A stretch of 64,000 nucleotides of DNA from Pseudomonas sp. RSB 5.4 (GCF_037126175.1 NZ_CP146986.1:5766501-5830500); one strand, 5' to 3'; counted from the stretch's first letter, positions 18,369 through 27,232 are shown. Numbers and translations: made by a program. Notes: generated from the sequence alone by a model not told the origin.

Positions 18369-19778
18369 ATGCGTTATATCAGTACCCGCGGCCAGGCACC
18401 GGCCCTGAATTTCGAAGACGTCCTGCTGGCCGGTCTGGCCACTGACGGCGGTCTGTACGTCCCGGAAAACCTGCCACGTTTCACCCAGGAAGAAATTGCC
18501 TCCTGGGCCGGACTGCCGTATCACGAGCTGGCTTTCCGCGTCATGCGCCCGTTCGTCACCGGCAGCATTCCTGACGCCGATTTCAAAAAGATCCTCGAAG
18601 AAACCTACGGTGTGTTCTCGCACAGCGCCGTTGCCCCGCTGCGTCAGCTGAACGGCAACGAATGGGTGCTCGAGCTGTTCCACGGCCCGACCCTGGCGTT
18701 CAAGGACTTCGCCCTGCAACTGCTCGGTCGGCTGCTCGATTACGTGCTGGAAAAGCGCGGCGAGCGCGTGGTGATCGTCGGCGCCACCTCGGGTGACACC
18801 GGTTCGGCCGCCATCGAAGGCTGCAAGCATTGCGAAAACGTCGACATCTTCATCCTGCACCCGCACAACCGTGTGTCCGAAGTGCAGCGTCGGCAGATGA
18901 CCACCATCCTCGGTGAGAACATCCACAACATCGCCATCGAAGGCAACTTCGATGACTGCCAGGAAATGGTCAAGAACAGCTTCGCCGACCAGAGCTTCCT
19001 CAAGGGCACGCGCCTGGTCGCGGTGAACTCGATCAACTGGGCGCGGATCATGGCCCAGATCGTTTACTACTTCCACGCAGCCCTGCAGTTGGGCGGCCCG
19101 GCACGTTCGGTGGCGTTCTCGGTACCGACCGGCAACTTCGGCGACATCTTCGCCGGTTACCTGGCACGCAACATGGGCCTGCCGATCAACCAGTTGATCG
19201 TCGCCACCAACCGCAACGACATCCTGCACCGCTTCATGAGCGGCAACCAGTACGTCAAGGAAACCCTGCACGCCACGCTGTCGCCGTCGATGGACATCAT
19301 GGTCTCGTCGAACTTCGAACGCCTGCTGTTCGACCTGCACGGTCGCAACGGTGCGGCGATTGCCGGTTTGATGGATTCGTTCAAGCAGGGTGGCGGTTTC
19401 AGCGTCGAGCAAGAGCGCTGGACTGAAGCCCGCAAGCTGTTCGACTCGCTGGCCGTGGACGATGCGCAAACCTGCGAAACCATTGCCGAAGTCTACGCGC
19501 AGTGCGGCGAAGTGCTGGATCCCCACACCGCCATCGGCGTCAAGGCCGCACGCGAATGCCGTCGCAGTCTGGACATCCCGATGGTGATCCTGGGCACGGC
19601 GCATCCGGTGAAGTTCCCGGATGCCGTAGAGAAAGCAGGTGTAGGAAAAGCTCTCGAACTGCCTGCACATCTTTCTGATTTGTTTGAGCGAAACGAGCGC
19701 TGCACCGTTTTGCCAAACGAACTGAAAGCCGTACAGGCCTTTGTCAGCCAGCATGGCAACCGCGGCAAGCCGCTGTAA
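18369..19778 (+). CDS. thrC: threonine synthase
   Basis: 469 aa PLP enzyme that converts O-phosphohomoserine to threonine. The PLP lysine is in HGPTLAFKDFALQLLGR (about residue 107), with the phosphate-binding stretch GATSGDTGSAA. The N-terminus MRYISTRGQAPALNFEDVLL is typical of the long (E. coli-like) class. The ATG at 18369 is chosen over upstream in-frame codons because the conserved protein starts there, after GAAGG. It forms a pathway unit with hom. Confidence 0.97.
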   Translation: MRYISTRGQAPALNFEDVLLAGLATDGGLYVPENLPRFTQEEIASWAGLPYHELAFRVMRPFVTGSIPDADFKKILEETYGVFSHSAVAPLRQLNGNEWVLELFHGPTLAFKDFALQLLGRLLDYVLEKRGERVVIVGATSGDTGSAAIEGCKHCENVDIFILHPHNRVSEVQRRQMTTILGENIHNIAIEGNFDDCQEMVKNSFADQSFLKGTRLVAVNSINWARIMAQIVYYFHAALQLGGPARSVAFSVPTGNFGDIFAGYLARNMGLPINQLIVATNRNDILHRFMSGNQYVKETLHATLSPSMDIMVSSNFERLLFDLHGRNGAAIAGLMDSFKQGGGFSVEQERWTEARKLFDSLAVDDAQTCETIAEVYAQCGEVLDPHTAIGVKAARECRRSLDIPMVILGTAHPVKFPDAVEKAGVGKALELPAHLSDLFERNERCTVLPNELKAVQAFVSQHGNRGKPL

Positions 19779-19801
19779 GTCGAAAAAGCTGTCACATTTT
19801 G

Positions 19802-19827
19802 AAGCCCGTCTCCTGACGGGCTTTTTT
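19802..19827 (+). terminator. intrinsic terminator after thrC
   Basis: A 9-bp stem AAGCCCGTC/GACGGGCTT with a TCCT loop is followed by a T-run to 19827. Confidence 0.9.
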
Positions 19828-19897
19828 GTTTCTGCTGCCACACTGCTCGGGTTTTCGCCCATGAAGGACGGGTGAGTCGATCACGAAGGAAGTGGCA

Positions 19898-21250
19898 ATG
19901 CTGTTTGAAAGAGGATGGAAACACACCCTGAAGCGGGTACTTCTGTTGTGCCTGTTGTGGGGTTGGCGCGTGGGTGCGGCGGCGCACCTGGCGCATGATG
20001 AAGAGCAGTTGAACATCGGCACCGTGGTGCTGGATGAGGAAGAGCTGCAATGGATCCGGGATAACCCGACGGTGATCGTGGCAGCGGAGCAATACCCGTT
20101 GTACCTGTTCCTGGATGAGCACGGTCACTGGAGTGGCCTTAACAGTGATGTGCTCAAACGCATCAGTGCCATGACCGGATTACAGTTCATCTACCGGGAA
20201 TCCTTCTCGACCGCGCAGATGCTCGAGCGCCTGGAAACCGGTGCAGCGGACATGAGCACGACCCTGGCGATGAATGATGAGCGCCGTTTGAGTCTGGATT
20301 TCAGCCATGCCTTTGGTGGTGCCGGCTGGGTGTTCGTCGGCCGTGCCGGCGAACCCGGTCTGGAATCGTTGGAGCAGTTGGCCAAACGGGTGCTGGTATT
20401 ACCTGGCCGGCACGCGCTGGAGGGGATGATCCGGCGCGATTATCCGTCCATCGAATTACGTTCGGTCAAAACCTATGCCGAGGCGCGGGCGTTGGTCGAG
20501 AGCGGCGAAGCCTATGCCACCATCGAAAACGAGATCGGCGCGCAACTCTACCCTTCGGGCCTGCTGCAGGTCGGCGAACTGCTGGAGGGCAAGTGGGAGG
20601 CCGATCTTCTGGCGGTGCGCAGAGGCCAGCCGCAATTGCTGAGCATTCTGAACAAGGCTCTGGAAGCATTCCCGGCCTCAGAGCTACGAGCCATTCGCCT
20701 GAAATGGCTGGGCGGCATCGGCCCGAAGCCGGCCGCCGCCGGTTGGCAGCACTGGCTCCGATCGAGCTGCTGGGGCGTGGTTCTGGTCGGGGGCTTTTGT
20801 GTGATGTCGCTGTTATGGAATCGGCGAATGGCGGCTGTGATCAAACAGCATCGAGACGTGCAAAGCGAACTCGGCGATCAGTTGGTGTTCCAGCGTGCGT
20901 TGATTGATGCCATGCCTGATCCGGTGTTCGTTCGAGACCTGGAGGGGCGCCTGATTCTGTGCAACAAAAGTTATGAAGAGGCGTTGTCGATTCGCTTTGA
21001 GCAGGTGAAAGGATGCCGCTTGATCGACGTCGATGCGCTACCGCGAGCCACCGCCGGGATACTGCATGATGAGTTCATGATTCAGTTGAGGACACGCAGA
21101 ACCCGCTTCAGTAGACGCCGCCTGCAATTCAATAATGGCAATCGGGAAATCTACCAGTGGACCGTGCCGTTCTACAGCGCGAAAGGCGAATTGCGAGGCC
21201 TGCTCGGCGGCTGGACGGATATCACTCAGCGCGACGCAACAACGGTATGA
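19898..21250 (+). CDS. BvgS-like membrane sensor (periplasmic SBP3 + PAS) lacking a kinase domain
   Basis: 450 aa. Signal or first membrane segment at about 10-30. A periplasmic solute-binding family 3 (Venus flytrap) domain covers about 55-270 (NPTVIVAAEQYPLYLFLDEHG to RLKWLGGIG), then a membrane helix (GVVLVGGFCVMSLLWNRR). A cytoplasmic PAS domain follows (about 330-445: LIDAMPDPVFVRDLEGRLIL to LGGWTDITQRD). This is the input half of a BvgS/EvgS-type hybrid kinase, but the protein stops right after the PAS with no HisKA or ATPase domain. The ATG at 19898 lies 7 nt after GAAGGA; an in-frame GTG at 19892 is too close to it. A receiver-domain gene follows 127 bp downstream. Confidence 0.8.
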   Translation: MLFERGWKHTLKRVLLLCLLWGWRVGAAAHLAHDEEQLNIGTVVLDEEELQWIRDNPTVIVAAEQYPLYLFLDEHGHWSGLNSDVLKRISAMTGLQFIYRESFSTAQMLERLETGAADMSTTLAMNDERRLSLDFSHAFGGAGWVFVGRAGEPGLESLEQLAKRVLVLPGRHALEGMIRRDYPSIELRSVKTYAEARALVESGEAYATIENEIGAQLYPSGLLQVGELLEGKWEADLLAVRRGQPQLLSILNKALEAFPASELRAIRLKWLGGIGPKPAAAGWQHWLRSSCWGVVLVGGFCVMSLLWNRRMAAVIKQHRDVQSELGDQLVFQRALIDAMPDPVFVRDLEGRLILCNKSYEEALSIRFEQVKGCRLIDVDALPRATAGILHDEFMIQLRTRRTRFSRRRLQFNNGNREIYQWTVPFYSAKGELRGLLGGWTDITQRDATTV

Positions 21251-21377
21251 CATCGCAGTGATACAGGGAAATTTCCTATGTCACGCGCCTCCTTTTCCGA
21301 TGGGGGACTGAAGGAGGCTGCCCTAAAGTGGGCGGCAACTGCGGACAAATCCGCGATTGCCGTTTCCGAGGTCGCCC

Positions 21378-21785
21378 ATGCGCTCGCTCAAAGTCCTGAT
21401 TCTAGAACCTGATCCTTATCGAATGATGGCGTTGCACCAGATGCTCAACGCGGTCGGCATCTATGACGTACTGACGGCGCCGTCGCTGTCTTCGGCGCGC
21501 TGTTCGCTGGAGCGTCGTACCCGGGTCGACATCGCGATCTGCGATCCGCAACTGGAAGGCGGGGAAGGCCTGGCACTGATCCGGCATCTGGCGGCCCGAC
21601 GGGAGGCCAGCGCCGTCATCCTGCTGGGGCGGATGGCACCGGGTCTGCTGAGCGATCTCGAAAGCATGCTGCACGCTCAGGACCTGAAGCTGCTGGGGCG
21701 CTTGCAGACGCCGGTCTCGGCGGTACTGATGCGCGGGCTGCTGGACAGCTACCTGCAAACGGCAGCCCATCCGTCGGATGCCTGA
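21378..21785 (+). CDS. stand-alone receiver-like protein, probably degenerate
   Basis: 135 aa, one CheY-like domain and no output domain. The strand-1 acidic cluster is LILEPDP and the phospho-acceptor Asp is in VDIAICDPQLEGGEG. The Thr/Ser switch position reads AVILLGRM (Gly) and the conserved Lys before Pro is missing (LGRLQTPVS). Two of the five signature residues are thus lost, so phosphorylation or its read-out is doubtful. The ATG at 21378 has GAGG 7 nt upstream. It lies downstream of the kinase-less sensor and may be its partner; VieA/PilZ-type protein-protein signalling is one possibility. Confidence 0.7.
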   Translation: MRSLKVLILEPDPYRMMALHQMLNAVGIYDVLTAPSLSSARCSLERRTRVDIAICDPQLEGGEGLALIRHLAARREASAVILLGRMAPGLLSDLESMLHAQDLKLLGRLQTPVSAVLMRGLLDSYLQTAAHPSDA

Positions 21786-21947
21786 ACCGACGGTTTTGTT
21801 TCTGTCATCTTCACCGTGCATTCTTTGACAGACCGCTAACTGCTCCGGGAGCAGCGCGGTATTCAGAACTTTCTTCTCGGGCGGGTGGTCATTTATTGTG
21901 AACACGCCCCAGGCACAATGTTTTCGGACTATTGAGTGGAGATCGAG

Positions 21948-22229
21948 ATGGAAAGTATCAGTCTATTGCTCGGTGAGGCTCTGAGCCCGTATCAGGTCAC
22001 GTTGACTCCGTGTGGCGCCCATGGCGAATGCCTGGTGACGCTGAAGAACAGCAACGGGGCCATCGTGGTGGAGCGCGAATTCAATCAGGCGCAATTGACC
22101 GACAAGCGCCTGCTGACCGATGTGGTCGACGGTTTGCACCGTGATGTGCTGATCGCCGAAGGTCGACTGGAGCCCTGTGTGATCGCGGCTTTGCGCAATG
22201 CAGCGCTGGATAAGCGCGCGGCACTGTAA
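21948..22229 (+). CDS. DUF3509 family small protein
   Basis: 93 aa, soluble, no membrane segment. The pattern (SPYQVTLTPCG, LTDKRLLTDVVDGLHRDV, AALRNAALDKRAAL) matches the Pseudomonas DUF3509 proteins, whose function is unknown. The ATG at 21948 follows GTGGAGATCGAG; the in-frame GTG at 21936 overlaps that site and is less likely. Confidence 0.75.
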   Translation: MESISLLLGEALSPYQVTLTPCGAHGECLVTLKNSNGAIVVEREFNQAQLTDKRLLTDVVDGLHRDVLIAEGRLEPCVIAALRNAALDKRAAL

Positions 22230-22248
22230 AGATGAAATATTTTTTGTG

Positions 22249-22277
22249 GGAACCTTCCTGCACTCCCGTCAGTCAGA
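22249..22277 (+). promoter_or_regulatory. candidate AlgU/sigma-E-type promoter
   Basis: GGAACCT (22249-22255), a 17-nt spacer and TCAGA (22273-22277) are close to the AlgU consensus GAACTT-N16/17-TCTGA, with one mismatch in each box. It points into a gene-free, structured stretch that ends in a terminator. Confidence 0.35.
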
Positions 22278-22282
22278 CCCCA

Positions 22283-22390
22283 TAACAGCAGGATCAAGCA
22301 TTGTGCTCCGGTGCTTGTCGCTTGCTGCTACGGGTCTTTATGTAGACCACGTTTAACCCCGAGTCGTCTCCCCACTTCTCGGGGTTTCTT
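22283..22390 (+). ncRNA. candidate small RNA (unnamed)
   Basis: About 105 nt between the DUF3509 gene and a convergent gene, with no ORF. It contains a two-tier stem (AGCAG/CTGCT enclosing CAAGCA/TGCTTG, 22287-22329), a second hairpin GGTCT/AGACC (22333-22348) and a terminal stem-loop with T-tail. A candidate AlgU-type promoter lies just upstream. It is not recognised as a named family; it could instead be the DUF3509 3' UTR. Confidence 0.3.
22355..22390 (+). terminator. intrinsic terminator
   Basis: Stem AACCCCGAG (22355-22363) with CTCGGGGTT (22378-22386), 14-nt loop, then TCTTTT. It serves the plus-strand transcript (the DUF3509 gene or the candidate small RNA). Confidence 0.8.
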
Positions 22391-22403
22391 TTGCCCGCAG
22401 ATT

Positions 22404-23309
22404 TTATTGCGCGGTCTGCTGCTCGAAAAACATCCGCGCCTGTTGCAGGTAATCCGTGCGCATCTCGGGATCCAGCCAGTCGGCGTACGACCGGTCAAGT
22501 TGCGCATGGGGCAGGGTACGCAGCAGTTGATTGATCTCGCTGATCGCCTGACGGCCCTGGGGCGTATCGGAACATCCGACATAGCCAGACAGATACTTGC
22601 CGGTGCCGCGAATCGGGTAGAACACCAGTTCATCTTCGGCAATTTGCGCCTGCTGCGCCTGATAGCGGATCTCCGGCCAGTAACCCAAAACCACTTGCAG
22701 ACGCCCCAGACGCTGCATCGACAGCAGGCTGCTCAGGGCATCGTTGCCGTAATGCGGCGTCAGTGCGCCGCCGGGTGCCTGCTTGAGCAGATTGTCGAGA
22801 AATTCGCCGTAACTACGCTCTGCGACGACCCCGACCTTGATTTCGCCATTGGCCAGAAATTCCGTCAGATCGACTTCGCCATCGACCAGGTAAGGTGCCA
22901 GTACGTCGCGATCTTTCTGCCGCACCACCAGACCATTGCTGACAGCGCGAAATGCCGGGATAGAAAAAGCGATCCATTGCGTGCGCTCCTTGCTCCAGAT
23001 CAGCGAGGGGTCGCAGGTGAAGGACGGCTCGTGCAGCATCTGCATGCCGCGGGCGCGATTGACCCGCATCAGCGTGTGTTCGTATTGCGGCATGCCGGCG
23101 ATCAGCATCGGCAGCAGTTGGTCGATGACGCCCTGACCCTTTTTCGGGCCTTCGAAGATGGTCAGGGGCGGCAGATCGCGCAACAACCAGACCAGCGTGG
23201 GTTTCGCCTGTGCCCAGGCGGGCAGGGCGAGCAGAAACAACAGGCCGAACAGCCGCCACGTCCACCAGTGGTGGGCGCGGTTGGCGTCCGATGTCCAGTG
23301 ATGTTTCAG
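22404..23309 (-). CDS. periplasmic solute-binding-like protein (TIGR02285-type), probable CTG start
   Basis: 301 aa if translation starts at CTG 23309. The hydrophobic signal segment RLFGLLFLLALPAWAQA is followed by a periplasmic binding-protein fold (LVWLLRDLPPLTIF to RMFFEQQTAQ). It resembles the TIGR02285 group of extracellular proteins of unknown ligand. There is no ATG, GTG or TTG close to the signal peptide. A CTG lies two bases after the stop of the CoA-transferase gene and 9 nt after GGAG, which makes it the best start by position. The next in-frame ATG (23384) would add 25 atypical residues inside the upstream gene. It forms an operon with the CoA transferase. Confidence 0.65.
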   Translation of the reverse strand: MKHHWTSDANRAHHWWTWRLFGLLFLLALPAWAQAKPTLVWLLRDLPPLTIFEGPKKGQGVIDQLLPMLIAGMPQYEHTLMRVNRARGMQMLHEPSFTCDPSLIWSKERTQWIAFSIPAFRAVSNGLVVRQKDRDVLAPYLVDGEVDLTEFLANGEIKVGVVAERSYGEFLDNLLKQAPGGALTPHYGNDALSSLLSMQRLGRLQVVLGYWPEIRYQAQQAQIAEDELVFYPIRGTGKYLSGYVGCSDTPQGRQAISEINQLLRTLPHAQLDRSYADWLDPEMRTDYLQQARMFFEQQTAQ

Positions 23310-23310
23310 A

Positions 23311-24510
23311 TTAAATGGCTCCGTCTGCGCGCAGTCGGGCGATCTGCTGTTCGTCGTAGCCAAGATCGTGCAGTACCTGCGCATTGTGTTCACCGAGTTG
23401 CGGTCCGACCCATTCGGAAGTGCCCGGTGTCTCAGAGAGTTTCGGCACGATGCCCGGCATCTTGAAAGGCTTGCCGTCCGGCAGTTTCGCCTGCAGGAAC
23501 ATTTCCCGAGCGAGGTACTGCGGATCGCTGAACATGTCTTCGGCACTGAAGATCCGGCTGGCCGGTACATCCGCCTGATTGAGCAGGTCGAGCACATTTT
23601 GCAGCGGCAGCGAGTTGACCCAGCGGTCGATCACCCCATACAACTCGTCGCGACGATTATCGCGCCCATCGTTGCTCGCCAGCGTCGGGTCGTTGGCCAG
23701 ATCCTCGCGGCCGATGATCAGCATGAAGCGCTTGAAGATCGCGTCGCCATTGGCACCGATCTGCACGTGCTTGCCGTCGGCGCTGGTGTGGATCGATGAC
23801 GGCGTGATGCCCGGCATGATGTTGCCAGTACGCTCGCGGATGAAACCGAACACGTCGAACTCCGGCACCATGCTTTCCATCATGGCGAAAATCGCCTCGT
23901 ACAGCGCGACATCGACCACTTGGCCGAGCCCGCCGTTGACCTCGCGATGACGCAGCGCCATCAGCGCGCCGATCACGCCCCACAGCGCGGCAATCGAATC
24001 GCCGATGGAAATCCCGGTGCGCACCGGTGGCCGGTCCTCGAAACCGGTGATGTAGCGCAAACCCCCCATGGACTCGCCGACCGCGCCGAAGCCCGGTTGA
24101 TCTTTCATCGGCCCGGTCTGGCCGAAACCGGAGAGGCGCACCATCACCAGTTTCGGATTCAGCGCGTGCAGGGTTTCCCAGCTCAGCCCGAGTTTTTCCA
24201 GCACGCCGGGGCGAAAGTTCTCGATCAGGATGTCGGCTTCGCCGAGGAGTTTTTTCAGGATCGCCAGACCCTCGGGGTGCTTGAGGTTCAGCGTCAGCGA
24301 CTTTTTATTGCGCGCCTGGACGAACCACCACAGCGAGGTGCCTTCATACAATTTGCGCCACTTGCGCAGCGGATCGCCGCCGTCGGGCGATTCGATCTTG
24401 ATCACTTCGGCGCCGAACTCGCCGCAAATGCGCGAGGCAAACGGCCCGGCAATCAACGTACCCAATTCAATGACTTTCACACCGCTGAGCGGTTTGTTGG
24501 CGAACGGCAT
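23311..24510 (-). CDS. CaiB/BaiF family III CoA transferase
   Basis: 399 aa. The N-terminal pattern LSGVKVIELGTLIAGPFASR and the stretch SLTLNLKHPEGLAILKKLL, with DILIENFRPGVLEKLGL, are the family III signature; the catalytic Asp is expected near residue 170. Members move CoA between acyl groups such as carnitine, oxalate, succinate or branched acids. The substrate is not identifiable and no acyl-CoA dehydrogenase is adjacent. It is the first gene of a two-gene unit with the binding protein downstream. Confidence 0.88.
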   Translation of the reverse strand: MPFANKPLSGVKVIELGTLIAGPFASRICGEFGAEVIKIESPDGGDPLRKWRKLYEGTSLWWFVQARNKKSLTLNLKHPEGLAILKKLLGEADILIENFRPGVLEKLGLSWETLHALNPKLVMVRLSGFGQTGPMKDQPGFGAVGESMGGLRYITGFEDRPPVRTGISIGDSIAALWGVIGALMALRHREVNGGLGQVVDVALYEAIFAMMESMVPEFDVFGFIRERTGNIMPGITPSSIHTSADGKHVQIGANGDAIFKRFMLIIGREDLANDPTLASNDGRDNRRDELYGVIDRWVNSLPLQNVLDLLNQADVPASRIFSAEDMFSDPQYLAREMFLQAKLPDGKPFKMPGIVPKLSETPGTSEWVGPQLGEHNAQVLHDLGYDEQQIARLRADGAI

Positions 24511-24656
24511 ACTGAATCCTGTAGGACAAGGCTGAGCGGATACAGCGTTTTAACATAGCCGGCTGTCAGACGCCGCAGGTTGATCGCCATCAATTCGATG
24601 ATTGCCTACGGCATCGGTTAGACTTGCCGACTTTCCTCGTATCAAGAAGCCCGTTC

Positions 24657-25199
24657 ATGGCCCAGCCGTCTACCACGTACAAATTCGAACTGAACCTCAC
24701 CGACCTCGACCGTAACGTCTACGAGAGCGTCAAGCAGACCATCGCCCGTCACCCTTCGGAAACCGAAGAGCGCATGACCGTGCGGCTGCTGGCCTACGCC
24801 CTCTGGTACAACGAGCTGCTGTCGTTTGGCCGTGGTCTGTCGGACGTGGATGAACCTGCGCTGTGGGAAAAAAGCCTGGATGACCGCGTTCTGCACTGGA
24901 TCGAAGTTGGCCAGCCGGACGCCGATCGTCTGACCTGGTGCTCGCGTCGCACCGAACGTACCAGCCTGCTGGCCTACGGCAGCCTGCGCGTGTGGGAAGG
25001 CAAAGTGGTACCGGTGGCCAAGAACCTGAAAAACGTCAACATCGCCGCCGTGCCGCAAGAGGTGCTGGAAACCCTGGCCAAGGACATGCCGCGCGTCATC
25101 AAGTGGGACGTGATGATCAGCGAAGGCACGATCTTCGTCACTGACGACCGTGGCCAGCACGAAGTCCAGCTGGAATGGCTGGCCGGTGAACGCGGCTGA
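24657..25199 (+). CDS. yaeQ: YaeQ family protein
   Basis: 180 aa. It matches YaeQ along its length (TYKFELNLTDLDRNVYES at the start, KWDVMISEGTIFVTDD near the end). YaeQ has a PD-(D/E)XK nuclease-like fold and has been linked to suppression of RfaH loss, but its reaction is not known. The frame is open from 24624; the ATG at 24657 starts the conserved protein. It lies 55 bp before recJ. Confidence 0.88.
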   Translation: MAQPSTTYKFELNLTDLDRNVYESVKQTIARHPSETEERMTVRLLAYALWYNELLSFGRGLSDVDEPALWEKSLDDRVLHWIEVGQPDADRLTWCSRRTERTSLLAYGSLRVWEGKVVPVAKNLKNVNIAAVPQEVLETLAKDMPRVIKWDVMISEGTIFVTDDRGQHEVQLEWLAGERG

Positions 25200-25254
25200 T
25201 CCTGCGTCGTTCACTGATTAATCCCACGTATTCAAGAGAAGTTTCCGTTACCCC

Positions 25255-26964
25255 ATGCGTATTGATCCTCGACCGTTGCCTGCCACGCTGCCGTTTCTCG
25301 GTGACCTGCCACCTTTGCTGACGCGTTTGTACGCCGCGCGGGGCGTGCAGTCCGAGGCGGAGCTGGATAAAAGTCTGGCGCGGTTGATTCCGTTCCAGCA
25401 GCTCAAGGGCATCGAGGCGGCGGTGGATCTGCTGGTGACGGCGCTGGAGCAGCGTCAGCGGATTCTGATCGTCGGTGACTTCGACGCCGATGGCGCGACC
25501 GCCAGTACGGTCGGCGTGCTCGGCTTGCGTCTGCTGGGCGCGGCGCATGTCGATTATCTGGTGCCGAACCGCTTTGAATACGGCTATGGCCTGACCCCGG
25601 AAATCGTCGAAGTCGCCCTGACGCGCGAGCCGCAGTTGCTGATCACCGTCGACAACGGCATCTCCAGCGTCGAAGGCGTGGCCGCCGCCAAGCGCGCAGG
25701 GCTGAAAGTCTTGATCACCGACCACCACTTGCCCGGCGATGAACTGCCGCTGGCCGATGCGCTGGTCAACCCGAACCAGCCGGGCTGTGAGTTTCCGAGC
25801 AAGGCGCTGGCCGGGGTCGGGGTGATTTTCTACGTGTTGATGGCCTTGCGCGCGCGCCTGCGCAGCCTCGGCTGGTACGAAAGCAAACCGCAGCCGAACA
25901 TCGGTGAACTGCTGGATCTGGTGGCGCTGGGCAGCGTCGCCGACGTGGTGCCGCTGGACGCCAACAACCGCATTCTGGTGCATCAGGGCCTCGAGCGGAT
26001 TCGCGCCGGGCGTGCCCGTCCGGGGATCAAGGCGATTCTTGAGGTCGCCAAGCGTGACGCGGCGCGGATTACCTCCACAGACCTGGGATTCATCGTCGGC
26101 CCGCGTTTGAACGCGGCGGGGCGTCTGGACGATATGAGCCTGGGCATCGAATGCCTGCTGACCGCCGATGCTAATCTGGCGCGGGAAATGGCCGCGCAAC
26201 TGGACGGCATGAACCAGGATCGCAAATCCATCGAGCAGGGCATGCAGCGCGAGGCACTGGCCCAGCTCAAGGACTTGCCGGTGGAGTCGATGCCGTTTGG
26301 CCTGTGCCTGTTCGATCCCGAGTGGCACCAGGGCGTGATCGGCATTCTCGCCTCGCGGATGAAAGAGCGTTATTTCCGCCCGACCATTGCCTTCGCCGAT
26401 GCCGGCGATGGTTTGCTCAAGGGCTCGGGCCGTTCGGTGCAGGGTTTCCACATCCGCGATGCTTTGAGCGTGGTGGCGGCGCAGCATCCGAACCTGATCG
26501 CCAAGTACGGCGGTCACGCGATGGCGGCCGGCCTGACCTTGCCGCAAGAGAATTTTCCGCTGTTCGCCGAGGCTTTCGATGCCGAAGTGCGGCGGCAACT
26601 TCGCGAAGAAGACCTGACCGGGCGGATGCTGTCGGATGGCACGCTTGCGGTCGAGGAGTTCCACTTGGAGCTGGCTCGTGCATTACGTCATGCCGGGCCT
26701 TGGGGCCAGCATTTTCCGGAGCCGCTGTTCCATGGCGTGTTCCAGTTGGTCGAGCAGCGGGTGGTCGGCGAGCGGCACCTGAAAGTGGTGCTGAAAAGCG
26801 AGTGCGGTTCGGTGAAGCTCGATGGCATTGCCTTCGGTATCGACCGCGATGTGTGGCCGAACCCGACCATTCAGTGGGTCGAACTTGCCTATAAGCTCGA
26901 CGTTAACGAGTTTCGTGGTAACGAGACGGTGCAACTGATGATTGCCCACATCGAACCGCGCTGA
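25255..26964 (+). CDS. recJ: single-stranded-DNA-specific exonuclease RecJ
   Basis: 569 aa. It is the 5'-3' ssDNA exonuclease of RecFOR recombination, mismatch repair and base excision repair. The DHH phosphoesterase motifs are present: IVGDFDADGATA (residues 75-86), the ITVDNG stretch, ITDHHLPGDELP, and the DHHA1 motif GRSVQGFHIRDAL with GGHAMAAGLTL. A C-terminal OB fold ends the protein. The length is normal. Confidence 0.96.
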   Translation: MRIDPRPLPATLPFLGDLPPLLTRLYAARGVQSEAELDKSLARLIPFQQLKGIEAAVDLLVTALEQRQRILIVGDFDADGATASTVGVLGLRLLGAAHVDYLVPNRFEYGYGLTPEIVEVALTREPQLLITVDNGISSVEGVAAAKRAGLKVLITDHHLPGDELPLADALVNPNQPGCEFPSKALAGVGVIFYVLMALRARLRSLGWYESKPQPNIGELLDLVALGSVADVVPLDANNRILVHQGLERIRAGRARPGIKAILEVAKRDAARITSTDLGFIVGPRLNAAGRLDDMSLGIECLLTADANLAREMAAQLDGMNQDRKSIEQGMQREALAQLKDLPVESMPFGLCLFDPEWHQGVIGILASRMKERYFRPTIAFADAGDGLLKGSGRSVQGFHIRDALSVVAAQHPNLIAKYGGHAMAAGLTLPQENFPLFAEAFDAEVRRQLREEDLTGRMLSDGTLAVEEFHLELARALRHAGPWGQHFPEPLFHGVFQLVEQRVVGERHLKVVLKSECGSVKLDGIAFGIDRDVWPNPTIQWVELAYKLDVNEFRGNETVQLMIAHIEPR

Positions 26965-26969
26965 CGCCA

Positions 26970-27034
26970 TTCGCGAGCAAGCCCGCGCCCACAGGTACAG
27001 TGTTGCCCTTGTGGGAGCGGGCCTGCTCGCGAAA
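26970..27034. repeat. REP doublet, inverted, short spacer
   Basis: TTCGCGAGCAAGCCCGCGCC-CACAG (26970-26994) and its reverse complement (27009-27033) are only about 14 nt apart, a shorter spacer than the other doublets. The rest of the gap to 27232 shows no gene. Confidence 0.8.
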
Positions 27035-27232
27035 GCACCCTTTCACACACTGAATCACTCTGAACCCTCCCTCATCCCCGGTTGTCGACTAGGCTCTAAG
27101 CACTGCTTGATTGGCCTTGTGACGTCTTGTCGAATTTTTTGCCCGCGGGGGCGGGTGCTGCACCTTTTCCTGTCACTCGTCGACTTTTCAAACAGAACCC
27201 TGGAGCCTGCCCACTGATTTGAGAGGTGCCCC

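Noticed and set aside
18348..19862. 504-codon open frame antisense to thrC
   Set aside because: Composition typical of reverse-strand shadow; no motif, no ribosome binding site.
19898..21250. Truncated pseudogene of a hybrid histidine kinase
   Set aside because: No kinase remnants are found downstream in any frame; the next sequence is a normal spacer and a complete receiver gene. It is kept as an intact kinase-less sensor pending comparison.
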